The notes below the pieces were generated by a model that saw only the letters and a list, made by a program, of their open reading frames with translations, made no database searches and was not told the DNA's origin. The translations under genes were made by a program, and so were the position numbers. From Enterobacter sp. EA-1 (GTDB lineage Bacteria; Pseudomonadota; Gammaproteobacteria; Enterobacterales; Enterobacteriaceae), in the NCBI GenBank assembly GCA_002886105.1, contig CP025776.1, forward strand, positions 2,232,001-2,296,000: 64,000 nt of DNA, given 5' to 3'. How positions within the stretch are numbered: position 1 is the first letter of the stretch; the number at the start of each line of letters is the position of its first letter. Positions 49,699 through 60,195 of this stretch are shown here, piece by piece.

Positions 49699-51644
49699 TT
49701 AATGATGCTCATGACGCGTCGAAAGTTTTTGTAATACCGTAAGCTGTGCAACGGCTTCCTGCATGGCATCCATTCCGGAGGTTAATGCATGCAGGCTGCT
49801 CAGATGTTTGGCTATATTCTCACGCTCATGGGTTGTTTTATTACTCATCGCGGCAATGGTGTCAGCGGCGGTAATAGAGTGCTGCGCCATATTACTGGCG
49901 GTTTCAACCGTATTGTTGGCGACGGCGCGAATACGCGAAATGGTGCTTACCGCACGGTTAATATTTTCTGCCGTCGCATCCGCCTGTTCTTTAGAGGAGT
50001 GCGCGAGTCGTCTGACTTCGGTTGCCACCACCGCAAAACCCCGCCCGGCTTCACCGGCACGCGCCGCTTCTACTGCCGCATTCAGCGACAGCAGGTTGGT
50101 CTGGAAGGCAATATTGCTGATACCGCTGGTAATTTCATTAATGCCAGCGGAAATTTTTTCCAGATCGTCCAGCCCTTCGACTAATCGGTTCTGTGCTTGC
50201 TGGCTCTGCATGGCGATATCACTGATGGAGCGAATACTGTTTTCGGCTATGCCCAGCGTTTCATTCTGGGTTTGTGTTGCCGCTTCCAGCATGGGCAGTG
50301 CCGCCATCAGCGGCGCCAGTTTTTGCTGGTAGGCGACAACGCGATTAATCACCCCGGTCTGGAAATCATTAAGCGCCTCCCAGCGACGTAGCGCGCGCTG
50401 GGCGTAATGCCCGGCATAGCTGGCGTATTCCACCGGGAAGTGGGTCATGGCTTTGACGTTGTGATTAAAAACACCAGCGCCGATAAGGTCTGGTTAATTG
50501 GTACGCCGAGAATCTCGCCAAAACTGGAAAAACCCGCCGCCGGTAAGCCTTTAAAAAAATGGGCGTTATGCAACTGCGACTCGCTGCCGAGGCGGCGCAA
50601 GATACAGTCGTTCATCAGGATTGCCGCAGGTTTGCCCAGCGGGGCAATAAAGTTCTTCCAGTCGTGCAGGGTGGCTTGCTTAAAGTCGGTCTCTTCCAGC
50701 AGATGCAGGCGGTCGCCAAACTCCAGCAGTCACAGAAAAAGTGAACACCGTCGTCATCAATCTTGGCCACTGAGCGGATAAAGTACTCATCACCGACTTT
50801 GACGCCAAATGTTAATCCCTTCAGTCTCTCCGTCAGGTGTTGCTCATCGCAACGCAGATGTTCCGCCAGCGCGGTCGTGAAATATTGCTGCTGGCCCTGT
50901 TCATCAAAGACTGACGTGACCGTGCGCGCCACCGGATCGGCCTGCGCGATAAGCCAGCTTTTCTTCAGTGGCTTAAAGTTCTGACTTTTGAAGGGGGCGA
51001 ACGATTTACCGGCCGCCATTTTACAAAAATGATCACCGCTTTGCCTTGCAGCACCTTACCGCCCACGCTTATCCAGTGCCGTCAAACGCCAGTTTACCGC
51101 CCGCAGAGCCGCCAATGGCCGAGGCACGGAAAACGGCCGCTGTTATACCAGGGCTTGCATCAGGAAACCTTCCGATGCAGACAAACCATCGCAATAGATC
51201 ATGGCAAACGTGCGGTCGGAAGAGAGCGGCATTTTGACTTTCAGTCGGTCCAGCTCTTGCGTAATGGCTTTAATGCGATCGGTCGCGGTATGGGTATTTT
51301 TGACATGCAGATCAACGATATGTACTTCGTGTTCAGCGATCAGATTGTTGGGCAGCATCAACCAGCTACCTTGTTGCCCTGCGCCATCGCAATAGGTGGT
51401 CTCCCGGCAACTGCTGCTCAGTGCGCCGCTGGAAGAGAGCGTCACGACCGTCAAATGGGAAGAGAGAAGCGCTGCTGCCCGGCTGACACGTGAGTAGTCG
51501 GCATTGCGGCAAAAGGTCATCAAAATGCTGCACTGTTGCTTAACCCGCTGCTGATAATGACGCAGGCAGATTCTGACAACGTACCATTGGCAGTGACGAC
51601 CGCGAAGCAGTGAGGGAATTTTTTATCGCCGTGAGTACAGACAT
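49699..51644 (-). CDS. FIST-domain chemoreceptor (cytoplasmic MCP), frameshifted
   Basis: The protein of about 645 residues has no membrane segment. The N-terminal half is a FIST sensor ([92 protein letters not shown]), a domain thought to bind small ligands such as amino acids. The C-terminal half is an MCP signalling domain ([60 protein letters not shown]). There is no pentapeptide tail. The start near 51644 needs an indel restored near 51545. Other indels lie near 50730 and 51130. Confidence 0.83.
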
Positions 51645-52510
51645 ATTTCACCTTTGTTTTATTAGGTTAATCAACAAATTGTAGGGCGGACATCCGGTGA
51701 ATTTATGGGGCTAATCCTTGCGATAGCGCTTATTAGTGTTAATCGTGAGTGTGATCTTTTGTTATTCATTCTGCAATGTTATCGCCCACCGACATAACTT
51801 TAATAGGTTATTCACAAATGATGTCGCTGTATTGGCCGGATCATCATTATTTGTTTGGTGATGGCAAATGTGCTGTCAATAATGTGATCTTGCTCATAAG
51901 AACATTTTCAATCATCATTATAAATTACAGGATATATTCCTTAACTATTAGGGCGTTGATTTCTGTTTCGTTGGCAATTTTTTTATGCAGTTGATTAAGT
52001 CGCTGTTTTAGCAAGTTTTTTCAGGCCATCCTGCGTCAGGATAGCGGCGATTTTTCATCGACGTGCTATGGCAGCGACGAATGTCTTGTTCGCTTTCTGA
52101 GCTTTGATAACGTGAATATCGCCATGATGAATGTGAGTCGACAGTGACGGGAGAAAGAAACGCCGCTGGTTCTGTTCGTTAATAACCCTTCGTGGATATT
52201 CCGATAATAAGAAAGCGAGCGAGAATTTTCTGTTTTATCAGGTGATGATTTATTTTTTTACGCCGTTGCGCTTGCTGTCTTCATATTATTGTTCTAAGCG
52301 TATTCGTTTCTGTCGTTATCTTATTTTTGCTCTATTCTTTATATGGTGTTGATGATTTGCATGGCGATTTTTAAATAGTCAGTACGTCAATGTTTTTATC
52401 ATTCAACAAAGGTAGTGATGCATAAATGATTATTTTTGTGTTTATGTTCGCTCATTTTTATTACGGCTTCGTCAGTCAATATTGGCTTGTTATTTACGGG
52501 AGAACACGCA
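51645..52510. other. 866-bp AT-rich region without a supported gene
   Basis: No frame here has a ribosome binding site together with a recognisable protein. The base composition is lower in GC than the flanks, and the stretch 52010-52250 is more GC-rich and looks like decayed coding sequence. It contains the promoter of the alcohol dehydrogenase at 52511. Confidence 0.4.
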
Positions 52511-53645
52511 ATGAGAGCACTTACCGCATGGTCCGCATCGAGTGAAAGTCGAAAACATGCCCGATCCGGATTTAGCCGCGCCGGACGATATCATCCTGCG
52601 CGTGACGGCAACCGCGATCTGCGGTTCCGATTTGCACCTCTATCGCGGCAAAACCCGGCACGCATCATGGAGATATTTTCGGCATGAATTTATGGGGAGG
52701 TCGTTGAGGCAGGCCCCGAAGTGAAAGCCGTCAGCAAAGGCGATCGCGTGGTTATTCCATTTGTTATCGCTTGTGGAGACTGCTTTTTCTGCCGTCTGCA
52801 ACAATATGCTGCGTGCGAAAAGACCAATAGTGGCAAAGGTGCGACGCTGAACCGCAAAACCATTACGCCGCCTGCTGCCCCTTTGGCTACAGCGATATGT
52901 ATGGCGGGATACCCGGCGGGCAGGCCGAATATGTGCGGGTGCCAAAGCAATACCGGGCCATTTAAAGTGCCGGATACCTTGCCGGATGAGAAAGTCATTT
53001 CTCTCCGATATCCTCCTACGGCCGGCAGGCGGTCAAAATGCTGAGGTGAAACAGGGCTCAAGTGTTGCGATTTACGGTGCAGGGCCGGTGGGACTGCTGA
53101 CGGCGGCATGCGCGCGACTGAATGGCGCAGAACGGATTTTATCATTGATCATAATGATTACCGGCTGGCGTTCGCACAGCAACTACGGCGCACCATTAAC
53201 TTTGATAAAACGACGATCCTGCCCTGGATAATTGAGCAGACGCCGGCAATCGGGGCGTGGACGCGGTGATTGATGCCGTTGGCTTCGAAGCGAAAGGAGC
53301 TGACCGAAACGGTGCTAAGCACCTGAAAATCGAAGGCAGCAGCGGGAAAGCGCTCAGACAGTGTATTGCCGCTGTGCGCCGCGGTGGAATTGTCAGCGTG
53401 CCGTGTGTATGCCGGGTTTATCCATCTGTTCGGCGACGCCTTTGATAAAGGCCTCACCTTTAAATGGGCCAGACGCATGTTCACGCTTTACCGGATCTGC
53501 TTAACCTGATTGAGCGCAGACACCGGAAGAGATCGTCACGCACCATATGCCGCTGGAAGAGGCGCGTGGCTATGAAATCTTCGAAAACGCCGAAGAGTGC
53601 CGCAAGGTGATCGTGTGCATGAGCGCCGCAAAGGCGACACTGTAA
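52511..53645 (+). CDS. Zinc-dependent alcohol/formaldehyde dehydrogenase family protein, frameshifted
   Basis: The reconstructed protein of about 378 residues is a medium-chain dehydrogenase of the Tdh/glutathione-independent formaldehyde dehydrogenase type. It has the catalytic zinc motif [19 protein letters not shown] then GHEFMGEVVE, a four-Cys structural zinc loop ([19 protein letters not shown]), [13 protein letters not shown] and the NAD motif [24 protein letters not shown]. The C-terminus is [18 protein letters not shown] site precedes the ATG. Indels are dense (52530, 52670, 52710, 52885, 53010, 53140, 53195, 53260, 53310, 53410, 53480). The substrate is not predictable from sequence alone. 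Confidence 0.82.
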
Positions 53646-53700
53646 GTTGGCTTCACGGCGGTGGAAGTCAGCGCCCCTATTTACACAGAGGGAAGAAGTG

Positions 53701-54163
53701 ATGACGACACATCTCTATCCATCGCCAATGAACTGGGGCGATTGTTACAGGAAAAGAAGCTGCAACTGACTGGAGTCGTGTACCGGCGGACTGATAGCCT
53801 CTGCTGCGCGGCAGAAAATACCCGGCGTTCTACGGTTGCGGGTTTATCACCTATATAACCGAGTCGAAAATTCGATTGCTTGAGTCAGCGCGGGACGATA
53901 GCAACGCACGGCGGTGAGCGAACAGGCGGTAAAGAGATGGCAGGCGCACAGCAACGTTCGGGGCGCATGTTAGCGGCGGTAAGTGGTTATGCTGACCGGA
54001 GGGGAGAAGATGGCACGCCAGTGGGCACCATCTGGTTTTTCGCAGCTTCGACAATACGCTTTCGACGAAAGTGAAGCGACGGCGACAGTGAGGCGATTAT
54101 TAAGCAAGCGACAAGTTATGCCATGGGAACATTAATCATGTTATTAGCCGGGTACGGTGGTAG
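53701..54163 (+). CDS. CinA C-terminal domain protein (PncC/YdeJ-like), frameshifted
   Basis: CinA_C proteins are nicotinamide-nucleotide amidases or homologues. The reconstruction shows IANELGRLLQEKKLQLTG, the AESCTGGLIASAL motif in degraded form, FYGCGFITYTTESKIRLLGV, TIATHGAVSEQAVKEMA, AVSGYAGP and DGTPVGTIWF, which match the family in order. The ATG at 53701 follows GAGGGAAGAAG. At least six indels break about 155 residues. The true 3' end is uncertain because the frame at 54140-54165 is ambiguous. I cannot exclude a genuine pseudogene. Confidence 0.66.
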
Positions 54164-54202
54164 GGGGAATAACCTTTTAGCCAGTACGAAGACCGCGACA
54201 TG

Positions 54203-54301
54203 TCAGAAGTTTAATGCTGGCAAGAGTGCCAGCACGCCTACTGAACCACAAAAAATAAACCACATCACTTTCCTGGCGGTGGCCTGAGATTTATTTAACA
54301 T
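54203..54301 (-). CDS. DUF2474-like small membrane subunit of the bd oxidase
   Basis: A 32-residue protein, MLNKSQATARKVMWFIFCGS then VGVLALLPALNF, with one membrane helix. It overlaps the end of cydB by 11 bp on the same strand. Tiny single-helix proteins (CydX, CydY, DUF2474) are encoded directly after bd-oxidase subunit II genes and stabilise the complex. It is not broken. The GGGAGGGAT just upstream provides a ribosome binding site. Confidence 0.72.
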   Translation of the reverse strand: MLNKSQATARKVMWFIFCGSVGVLALLPALNF

Positions 54302-55286
54302 CAGTGATATCCCTCCCCCGGGATGAATTTTCCCGCGAAACACGTAATAACTCCATGAGGTATATACACAGGATCAGGGGAATGATCAGCAGTGCACCTA
54401 CCAGCATAAATCCCTGACTTTGCCGGAGCGGCGGCAGCCACAGTGAAATATCCGGCGGAATAATATTCGGCCATATACTGATGCCGAGGCCGCTGAAACC
54501 GAAAGATCAGCCCAAGCGTGAGGATAAAGGCAACATGTGGTAGTGGGGCTGCAGCATTCGCCAGAGGCAGAGGCTCAGTATCACAACCAGTAACGGAACG
54601 GGGCAAAACCACAGATTGGGCCGGCTGAACCAGCGCAGGGCAATGGTGTGGTGTGCCAACGGAGTCAGATACTGATAACGGCGATGGCCAGCAATAAGGC
54701 GAGCAGCGTCCGGCAGCTGTGCGCATCGTATACTCGCAAATTCCACTCTTCATGACCAGCCAGTGGAGCCGAGCATGGCGTAGGCGACAACCAGCCTGAT
54801 GCCGCAAAACAGATTAAACGGCGTAAACCAGTCCAAAGCACCGCCGCTGAAGGTGCGCTCGCTGACAGGGAAACCGTTGATCACCGCGCCGACAACGATC
54901 CTTGTGTAAACGTGGCGAGCAGGAGCCCGCGAAGAAAAGAGCCAGTCCCAAAACGATTTGTGAACGGGCGTTGCTTTAAAGCGGAACTCAAACGCAACGC
55001 CGCGAAAAATCAGCCCGATCAACAAGTGTGAGAGGAATCGCCGGGCATCGGCAATCACCGCATAGGCGAGGGGAAATGCGCCAAAGAGTCCGGCGCCGCC
55101 AGACCAGCCAGTTTCGTTGCCATCCCATACCGGAGCGACGCTGTTCACCATGATGTCGCGCTCAAGCGGATCCTGAATCGCAGGGAAAAGAATGCCAATC
55201 CCCAGATCGAAACCGTCCATTACGATGTACATCAGCGTGGCGAAAACGATAATGACAAACCAGATCAGTGATAAGTCGATACCCAT
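54291..55286 (-). CDS. cioB: Cytochrome bd-type quinol oxidase subunit II (second copy), frameshifted
   Basis: About 335 residues: LIWFVIIVFATLMYIVMDGF, DLGIGILFPAIQDPLERDIM, NSVAPVWDGNETG, FGAFPLAYAVIA and the later segments TFSGGALDWFTPFNLFCGIR and VVAYAMLGSTGW. The C-terminus YLMELLRVSREN continues to a TAA at 54291 that overlaps the small DUF2474 gene. The start at 55286 overlaps the subunit I stop (TAATG). Several indels lie between 54490 and 55110. It is divergent in sequence from the copy at 32962-33946. Confidence 0.86.
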
Positions 55287-56643
55287 TAGTGATCCTCCTC
55301 GCCCTGTAACCGTTCCCCCAGTGGCAGACAACGGACGCGCCGGTCTGCCATCTTCCGGGGCTCGTCGATCGGATGCGGCCTTTTGATCAGCCGCAGCATA
55401 TAGCTGTAACCACGCCGAATACCGAGCTGTAGACCACAATAAAACAGCAGCAGACTCAGGCTCATTTGCAGCGTGCTGTGCGCAGACACGGTGCGCAGCA
55501 GTCCATAAACGACCGGTTGCCTCCCCACTTCGGTGGTCACCCACCCGGCGAGGATCGCCACCAGACCGGCTGGCCCCATCCACAGCGCAAAATGAAAGAA
55601 AAGGCCGGGCGTGGTATAAACGACGCTGGTATCGCAACCATAATGCCGCGAGACCCAGAACAATCATCAGTACGCCCATGCCCACCATCAGCCTGAATGA
55701 CCAGAAAACTAGGGTGGAATTGGGCCGTTCCGCTTTGGGGAAGGATTTCAGTGCCGGAACCTGCTCATTTAATGAGTGGGTGAGAATCAGGCTGCCGAGC
55801 GCCGGGATTTCCACCGCATAGCGGGTGCGCTCCTGTTCCATATCAGGCAGGCCGAACAGGATCAGCGGTGTGGCTTCACCGCGGATTCTCCCAATGTCCT
55901 TCAATGGCGGCGATTTTCGCGGGCTGATGTTTGAGGTATTCAGACCATGCATATCGCCAACAAAGGCCTGCAAGGGCGCGACAATCAGCACCATCCACAT
56001 CGCCATTGACAGCATTTTATGGCGGAAGCGTCCCTGCCGCGCAACAGATGCCGGTGCCGCAGAAGCGCCGACCAGCAGCGCGCTACTGAGAAACGCCGCA
56101 ATGGTCATGCAGCAGGCGATACGGAAAGAGGATTAAAACCGCCAGCCAGTCGGTTGGCACAACCTGACCGTTTTCAATGGTGAAGCCTTGCGGTGTGTGC
56201 ATCCAACTGTTAGATGCCGGGATCCAGAAGGTGGACATCAACGTGCCGAGTGCCACCATGCAGGTGGCGAAAAAATGCAGACTGGACCTACCTTATTCCA
56301 GCCGAACAGCATCACGCCAAGAAAAACCGGCTTCGAGGAAGAAGGCGGTCAACTTCGTAGGTCAACAACGGGCCGGTAATACTTCCGGCAAACTGTGAAA
56401 ATCCGCTCCAGTTGGTGCCGAACTGGTAGGCCATCACCAGACCTGACACCACGCCCATGCCGAAATTAACGGCAAATATTTTAACCAGAAATGGTAGAGG
56501 CGCCAGTCGCTATTTCGTGTTTTTAACCAGAGTCCCTCCAGAACCACAAGATAGCTGGCAAGGCCGATGGTGATGGCCGGGAAAATGATATGAAACGAGA
56601 CGGTAAAGGCGAACTGTAGTCTTGCCAGATGAAACATCCCCAT
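55286..56643 (-). CDS. cioA: Cytochrome bd-type quinol oxidase subunit I (second copy), frameshifted
   Basis: About 455 residues: MFHLARLQFAFTVSFHIIFP (heme His), MAYQFGTNWSGFSQFAGSIT, FFLEAGFLGVMLFGWNKV, STFWIPASNSWMHTPQGFTI, a short Q-loop (FVGDMHGLNTSNISPRKSPP) and GWVTTEVGRQPVVYGLLRTV. It is a CioA-type, low-Q-loop subunit. MG at 56643 or the next Met at 56637 are possible starts. Indels lie near 55590, 55645, 55885, 56045, 56125, 56290, 56345 and 56470. With cioB and the DUF2474 gene it forms a complete oxidase operon. Confidence 0.87.
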
Positions 56644-56716
56644 GCAAACATGTGGTCACCTTCTAAAAAACACCCCCTGTTTAAGGGGTGAATTCGATCT
56701 GCTTGATGCATGAGGG

Positions 56717-57208
56717 CTATTTCTTCGCTTCGACGCCGTCTGCTGCATCACGAAGTAAAAATTGTTCAGTGACAACAGGCAAATGTCAGTGCCCAATCTG
56801 CCATCGCTTCTTCCCGCGCCGGGGATTTGCTCAAATATTTCTACACTGGCGGTATCGCCAACCTTTTGCGCAGCGGAATTAACGAGGTATAAGAGGCAAT
56901 TTCAAATTGCTCAAAACATAACTACTGGAACCTTTATAATTTCGAGGCACATTCCGCCAACGGCTTGCCCCATTGCCGCCATTTTACTGGTGGCATCTTT
57001 TAATAACGAGCGACTAATACCGTTACGATCAATGACTTCTTCCAGTAATTTAATTTGCGTCTGAGTTTCAGTCAGATGTTGTGCAATGCGCGCGCAAATC
57101 AGGGTAATTATCGATACGGTTACTCATGGCATTAAGCATAGATTCCGCCTGTTTTTCCATAGCGTGCGCATCGCGTAGCCAGTCATGATAATTTTCTTGT
57201 GGCGTCAT
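56717..57208 (-). CDS. yciF: DUF892 ferritin-like stress protein (YciF family), frameshifted
   Basis: The protein of about 165 residues starts MTPQENYHDWLRDAHAMEKQ, AESMLNAMSNRIDNYPDLRA. It continues HLTETQTQIKLLEEVIDRNG, DATSKMAAMGQAVGGM, FEQFEIASYTSLIPL, and ends AADGVEAKK. This is the YciF/DUF892 pattern of a di-iron, four-helix-bundle protein induced by stress. Indels lie near 56790, 56825, 56870, 56930 and 57100. It is the last gene of a three-gene minus-strand group with yciE- and yciG-like genes. Confidence 0.8.
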
Positions 57209-57275
57209 GATACATTCCTCAATAATTAATGTGTGAAGATTAATGTCGTCGCATAGCTATTTATTAATGAAGAGG

Positions 57276-57757
57276 TTATTCCACCTTCCGCTTTTGATTA
57301 ATGCTCGATGTGGCTATTTGGGTGAGCAAACCATCGGTGGTTTTTTTCTTCGTCTAACGTGGCGGAGAGCAATTTTTGTGCATTTTTCAGGCCCAGCTGA
57401 CTGGCGAGTGCACAGCGTACCGTACGAGGCGATTTCATAATGTTCCACTTTTGCGCGGCTGCGGAATGCCGCATCGCGTACGCTGCCTTTTTCCGTGGCT
57501 TCGATAACTTCGTTGGCTTCGTCAGTCCTTCCATTGCGTGGCATTTCATACGCTTAAGCAATCGAAGGCTCGGATTCAACAAGCTGATCGATACGTTCAA
57601 TTTGCCCTTGTGTTTCTTCATAATGTTTTTAAATGCCTCTGATAGTTTGCTATTTGACGCTTCCGCGATAATTTCGTTAATGCGCGAGTAAGCTGTTTTC
57701 TGCATTGTAAATATCAGACAAAGAGTGAATGAAAAAATCACATGAATTGACCTGCAT
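57276..57757 (-). CDS. yciE: DUF892 ferritin-like stress protein (YciE family), frameshifted
   Basis: The protein starts MQVNSCDFFIHSLSDIYNAE and continues INEIIAEASNSKLSEAFK, RMKCHAMEGLTDEANEVIEA, TEKGSVRDAAFRSRAKVEHY, EIASYGTLCTLASQLGL and KNAQKLLSATLDEEK, ending INQKRKVE after correction. E and H residues at the helix positions (EHYEIASYGTL) are those of the metal-binding DUF892 fold. About 160 residues. Indels lie near 57335, 57420, 57555, 57600, 57625 and 57690. Confidence 0.8.
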
Positions 57758-57858
57758 AAATTTTCACCTCTGGTTAAACAGGGGTAATAGCGAGCCGGAA
57801 ACGACTCGCTGTCATTGAGTAAATTAAACGTTGTGTAAAGCGGACGGGTAATTAAAAC

Positions 57859-58040
57859 TTATTCACCCGATTTGCGGCCGCCATGGCTCTGTTGACCGCC
57901 TTTTACCGGCTTCAGGAAGCACGTTCCGGGGTCATTTTTAAAATTACCGCCGCTATGTTGACCACCTTTACGTCCTGCTTCGGATGCTTTTTTCACGATC
58001 TTCTGCGAAATTACCAGAACCGCCGCGATGTTCAGCCATG
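57859..58040 (-). CDS. yciG: KGG-repeat stress-induced protein (YciG), frameshifted
   Basis: MAEHRGGSGNFAEDREKASE, AGRKGGQHSGGNFKNDPG and, after correction, KGGQQSHGGRKSGE. It is the first gene of the yciGEF-like set, matching the E. coli gene association (yciG with yciF/yciE, sigma-S controlled). About 59 residues. Indels lie near 57905, 57925 and 57995. It is a paralogue of the lone copy at 27422-27600. Confidence 0.82.
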
Positions 58041-58401
58041 TTATTTCTCCAGTTTCGTTGTTTAAATAACGACATATTTTCAGTAAATAATGTCGTCGGT
58101 GTCGGTATCTAACTCTAGTCGGGGGAGGGAATATGTCAAAGCGCGCAGAATTGTAAGGTGTATGAATTGATGACTTATTTGTTGTGGGTGATTGAATGTT
58201 TTGAGGTGATGAAAATAGGCCTTTTAAAATAAAGGTGTTAAAGGGTTTTTTTGGGTGTTGTGGCAGGAAGTATTAGGAAATTTCTGTGCGGCAAGCATGT
58301 TGAAACGCAACGGCGACACACGGTGTTTTGTCGTGTGGCTAAATTTGTGGAGAAAATATAATTTTATTTAATGTGTTTAAGATAAATCTGACAAAGAAAA
58401 A

Positions 58402-58437
58402 CCCTCAGGAACAGGAAATCCGGTCTGCACCTGAGGG
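58402..58437 (-). terminator. Orphan hairpin with minus-strand T-run
   Basis: CCCTCAGG (58402-58409) and CCTGAGGG (58430-58437) pair; on the minus strand the stem is followed by TTTTTCTTTG. A minus-strand transcript must therefore end here, yet no minus-strand gene is seen between it and about 58850. A small RNA in 58440-58640 is possible. The surrounding 58041-58679 otherwise holds no gene I can support. Confidence 0.5.
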
Positions 58438-58679
58438 CATGCAAATGCACACTCGTTACGCTAGTTAGTCTGCTAATAATTTGCGGTAATGCATTCAGAA
58501 TATTCCTGATTTTAGCGAAACGGCAAATCGTAACCACTTGTTGGATAAGAAAGAAGGATAATTCTCTTTGCGTCCGTTATCCGCAGTCACTTGATAATCG
58601 CAAGCGGCTTACTATTCCTTTATCCAGTCAGCAGGATAAGGTCCTGTTTCGGCGAATGATCAGCAGACAGGTAATCAGC

Positions 58680-59195
58680 GAAACGGTGAGGTGACAGATG
58701 GGGTGCAATAGAGCGGCTTCCCGGTGTGAAAGAAAAATGCACGGGCGCTTAATGTTGAATCGGCGTTTCGACGGGTTGGGTTTGTTCTGTTGTTGAGCAT
58801 TATTGTGGCTGCGTTGATGGGGCTTTTCCGGCGGCTATATGAGTTCGGCAACGACAATGAATCCCACGCACTCGTTAAAAGTGGAATATGAACGCTTTGG
58901 CCGCCTGCAAAATGAGTTCAGAGTGAAAATTTCTCCGCAATCGCTGGCCGCCGATAATTATGTCTTCAGCATCGGCGGCGCGTTCAGTGAACGTTTCCAG
59001 CCGGGTAGCGTGTGGCCGCAACCGGATCGCATGTTCAGTCAGGGGCAGACGCTTTATCTTGTCTATCACAATGTTGCCGACAAGCGTGATTTCAGTGTCC
59101 GGGTGTACGTAACCCCTCCATGCCGGGCAGAGCCGTCAACACGGTAAAGGTCAATGATGAGCCTGAAGCCCGTTTCTGGCAGTTTATTTTCCTTA
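58680..59195 (+). CDS. Small membrane-anchored hypothetical protein, frameshifted
   Basis: After corrections the protein has a membrane helix (AFRRVGFVLLLSIIVAALMG) followed by a soluble, periplasm-facing domain: GGYMSSATTMNPTHSLKVEY, ERFGRLQNEFRVKISPQSLA, YVFSIGGAFSERFQPGSVWP and KRDFSVRVYVTPLHAGRAVN. The start is uncertain because indels break 58690-58750. It ends about ten bases before the DUF421 gene, so the two are probably one operon. I recall similar pairs (a small membrane protein plus a YetF-like protein) in enteric genomes but cannot name a family. Confidence 0.58.
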
Positions 59196-59205
59196 GGAGA
59201 AGAAT

Positions 59206-59647
59206 ATGGAGATGGTACTGAGAGCGCTGGCTATTTATCTTATTTTGCTGCTGGTTTTTAAAGTGGCGTCGTCGTGCTCTGTTACAGATGACCAGTTTCG
59301 ATTTGATATTATTGATTATCAGTGAGGCGACGCAGCAGGCATTATTGGGGAATGACTTTTCTGTTACTGGCGCCATGCTGACGATCATTACGCTGGTGGC
59401 GGCCGATATTCTGTTTGGATTGATGAAAAAATATATTTCCGGTGCGGAGGCGGTAATGGACGGCATGCCGGTCATTCTGGTGGAAAACGGCATTCCGCTA
59501 ACGGATAAACTGCAAAAGGTGGATGTCTCCTGCGATGATATTTTGGTCGCCGCGCGCCAGAGTCAGGGGATCACCGAGTTAGGTAAAATAAAATATGCGA
59601 TTCTGGAGCGCAGCGGGCATATCTCGATTATCCCGGCCGAAGGGTAA
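59206..59647 (+). CDS. DUF421/YetF-type membrane protein, frameshifted
   Basis: The protein of about 147 residues starts MEMVLRALAIYLILLLVFKV after a TAGGAGA site and continues through LILLIISEATQQALLGNDFS and VTGAMLTIITLVAADILFGL (membrane helices) into a cytoplasmic end, VILVENGIPLTDKLQKVDVS, CDDILVAARQSQGITELGKI. This is the short YcaP/DUF421 form. One indel lies near 59268. Function unknown. Confidence 0.78.
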
Positions 59648-59707
59648 GTTGAAAGGGATGCGTAAACCAGCCATTTCTGCTTCCCGGTCAGAAGAGTGAT
59701 GCTCAGC

Positions 59708-59910
59708 ATATCAGATTGAAGCGGCCATCCGCACTTATCCATGGCCGCAGACCTACCATGCGGCCGGGGCCGAACAGCAATAGCTTTATTGCCTATACCG
59801 GTCGCAACGTGCTGGGGCTGAATGTGGAACTGGATTTTTACACCGCTACGCTTACGGCTGCCGTTTATTGGCGGGATCGGGCGAGACAATTTGCAGAACA
59901 ACGCCGGTGA
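59708..59910 (+). pseudogene. Remnant of a DUF3750-type gene
   Basis: QIEAAIRTYPWPQTYHA in one frame is followed in another by RPGPNSNSFIAYTGRNVLGL, NVEL. These are consecutive pieces of the conserved middle of DUF3750 proteins as I remember them. No start codon or N-terminal domain precedes them, and the family block expected after NVEL is missing. This looks like a true gene fragment, not only sequencing error. Confidence 0.5.
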
Positions 59911-60195
59911 AAAATGACCTTTTGCAACGTCGCTGTGCATACCGGGTCGTGAATCGGATTAACGTTCTGCTATGTGCCTGACAGTTCGTTAGGTCTCTTT
60001 CTGGTGAACAGCATTTCGGGTTAATAAACGCGACGCCTTTACGTGAATAAAAACAGGTTGGTGCCTCCATTCTTCTTTATTTTCATCATATTCGCGGTGA
60101 CCGACAGGCTATTATTGGCGTACAGAAAATGATTATCAAAACCGGACATGGTACTAAGACTGAGAGACAACAAAAAAGGTAAAGGGTAGCGGAAG
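59911..60195. other. Intergenic region, no gene seen
   Basis: About 285 bp of AT-rich sequence between the DUF3750 remnant and the aminotransferase. It probably carries the aminotransferase promoter. Confidence 0.3.

Noticed and set aside
51776-51994. 72-codon plus-strand frame with a hydrophobic middle
   Set aside because: No ribosome binding site, AT-driven Ile/Leu composition and no recognisable family; most likely chance.
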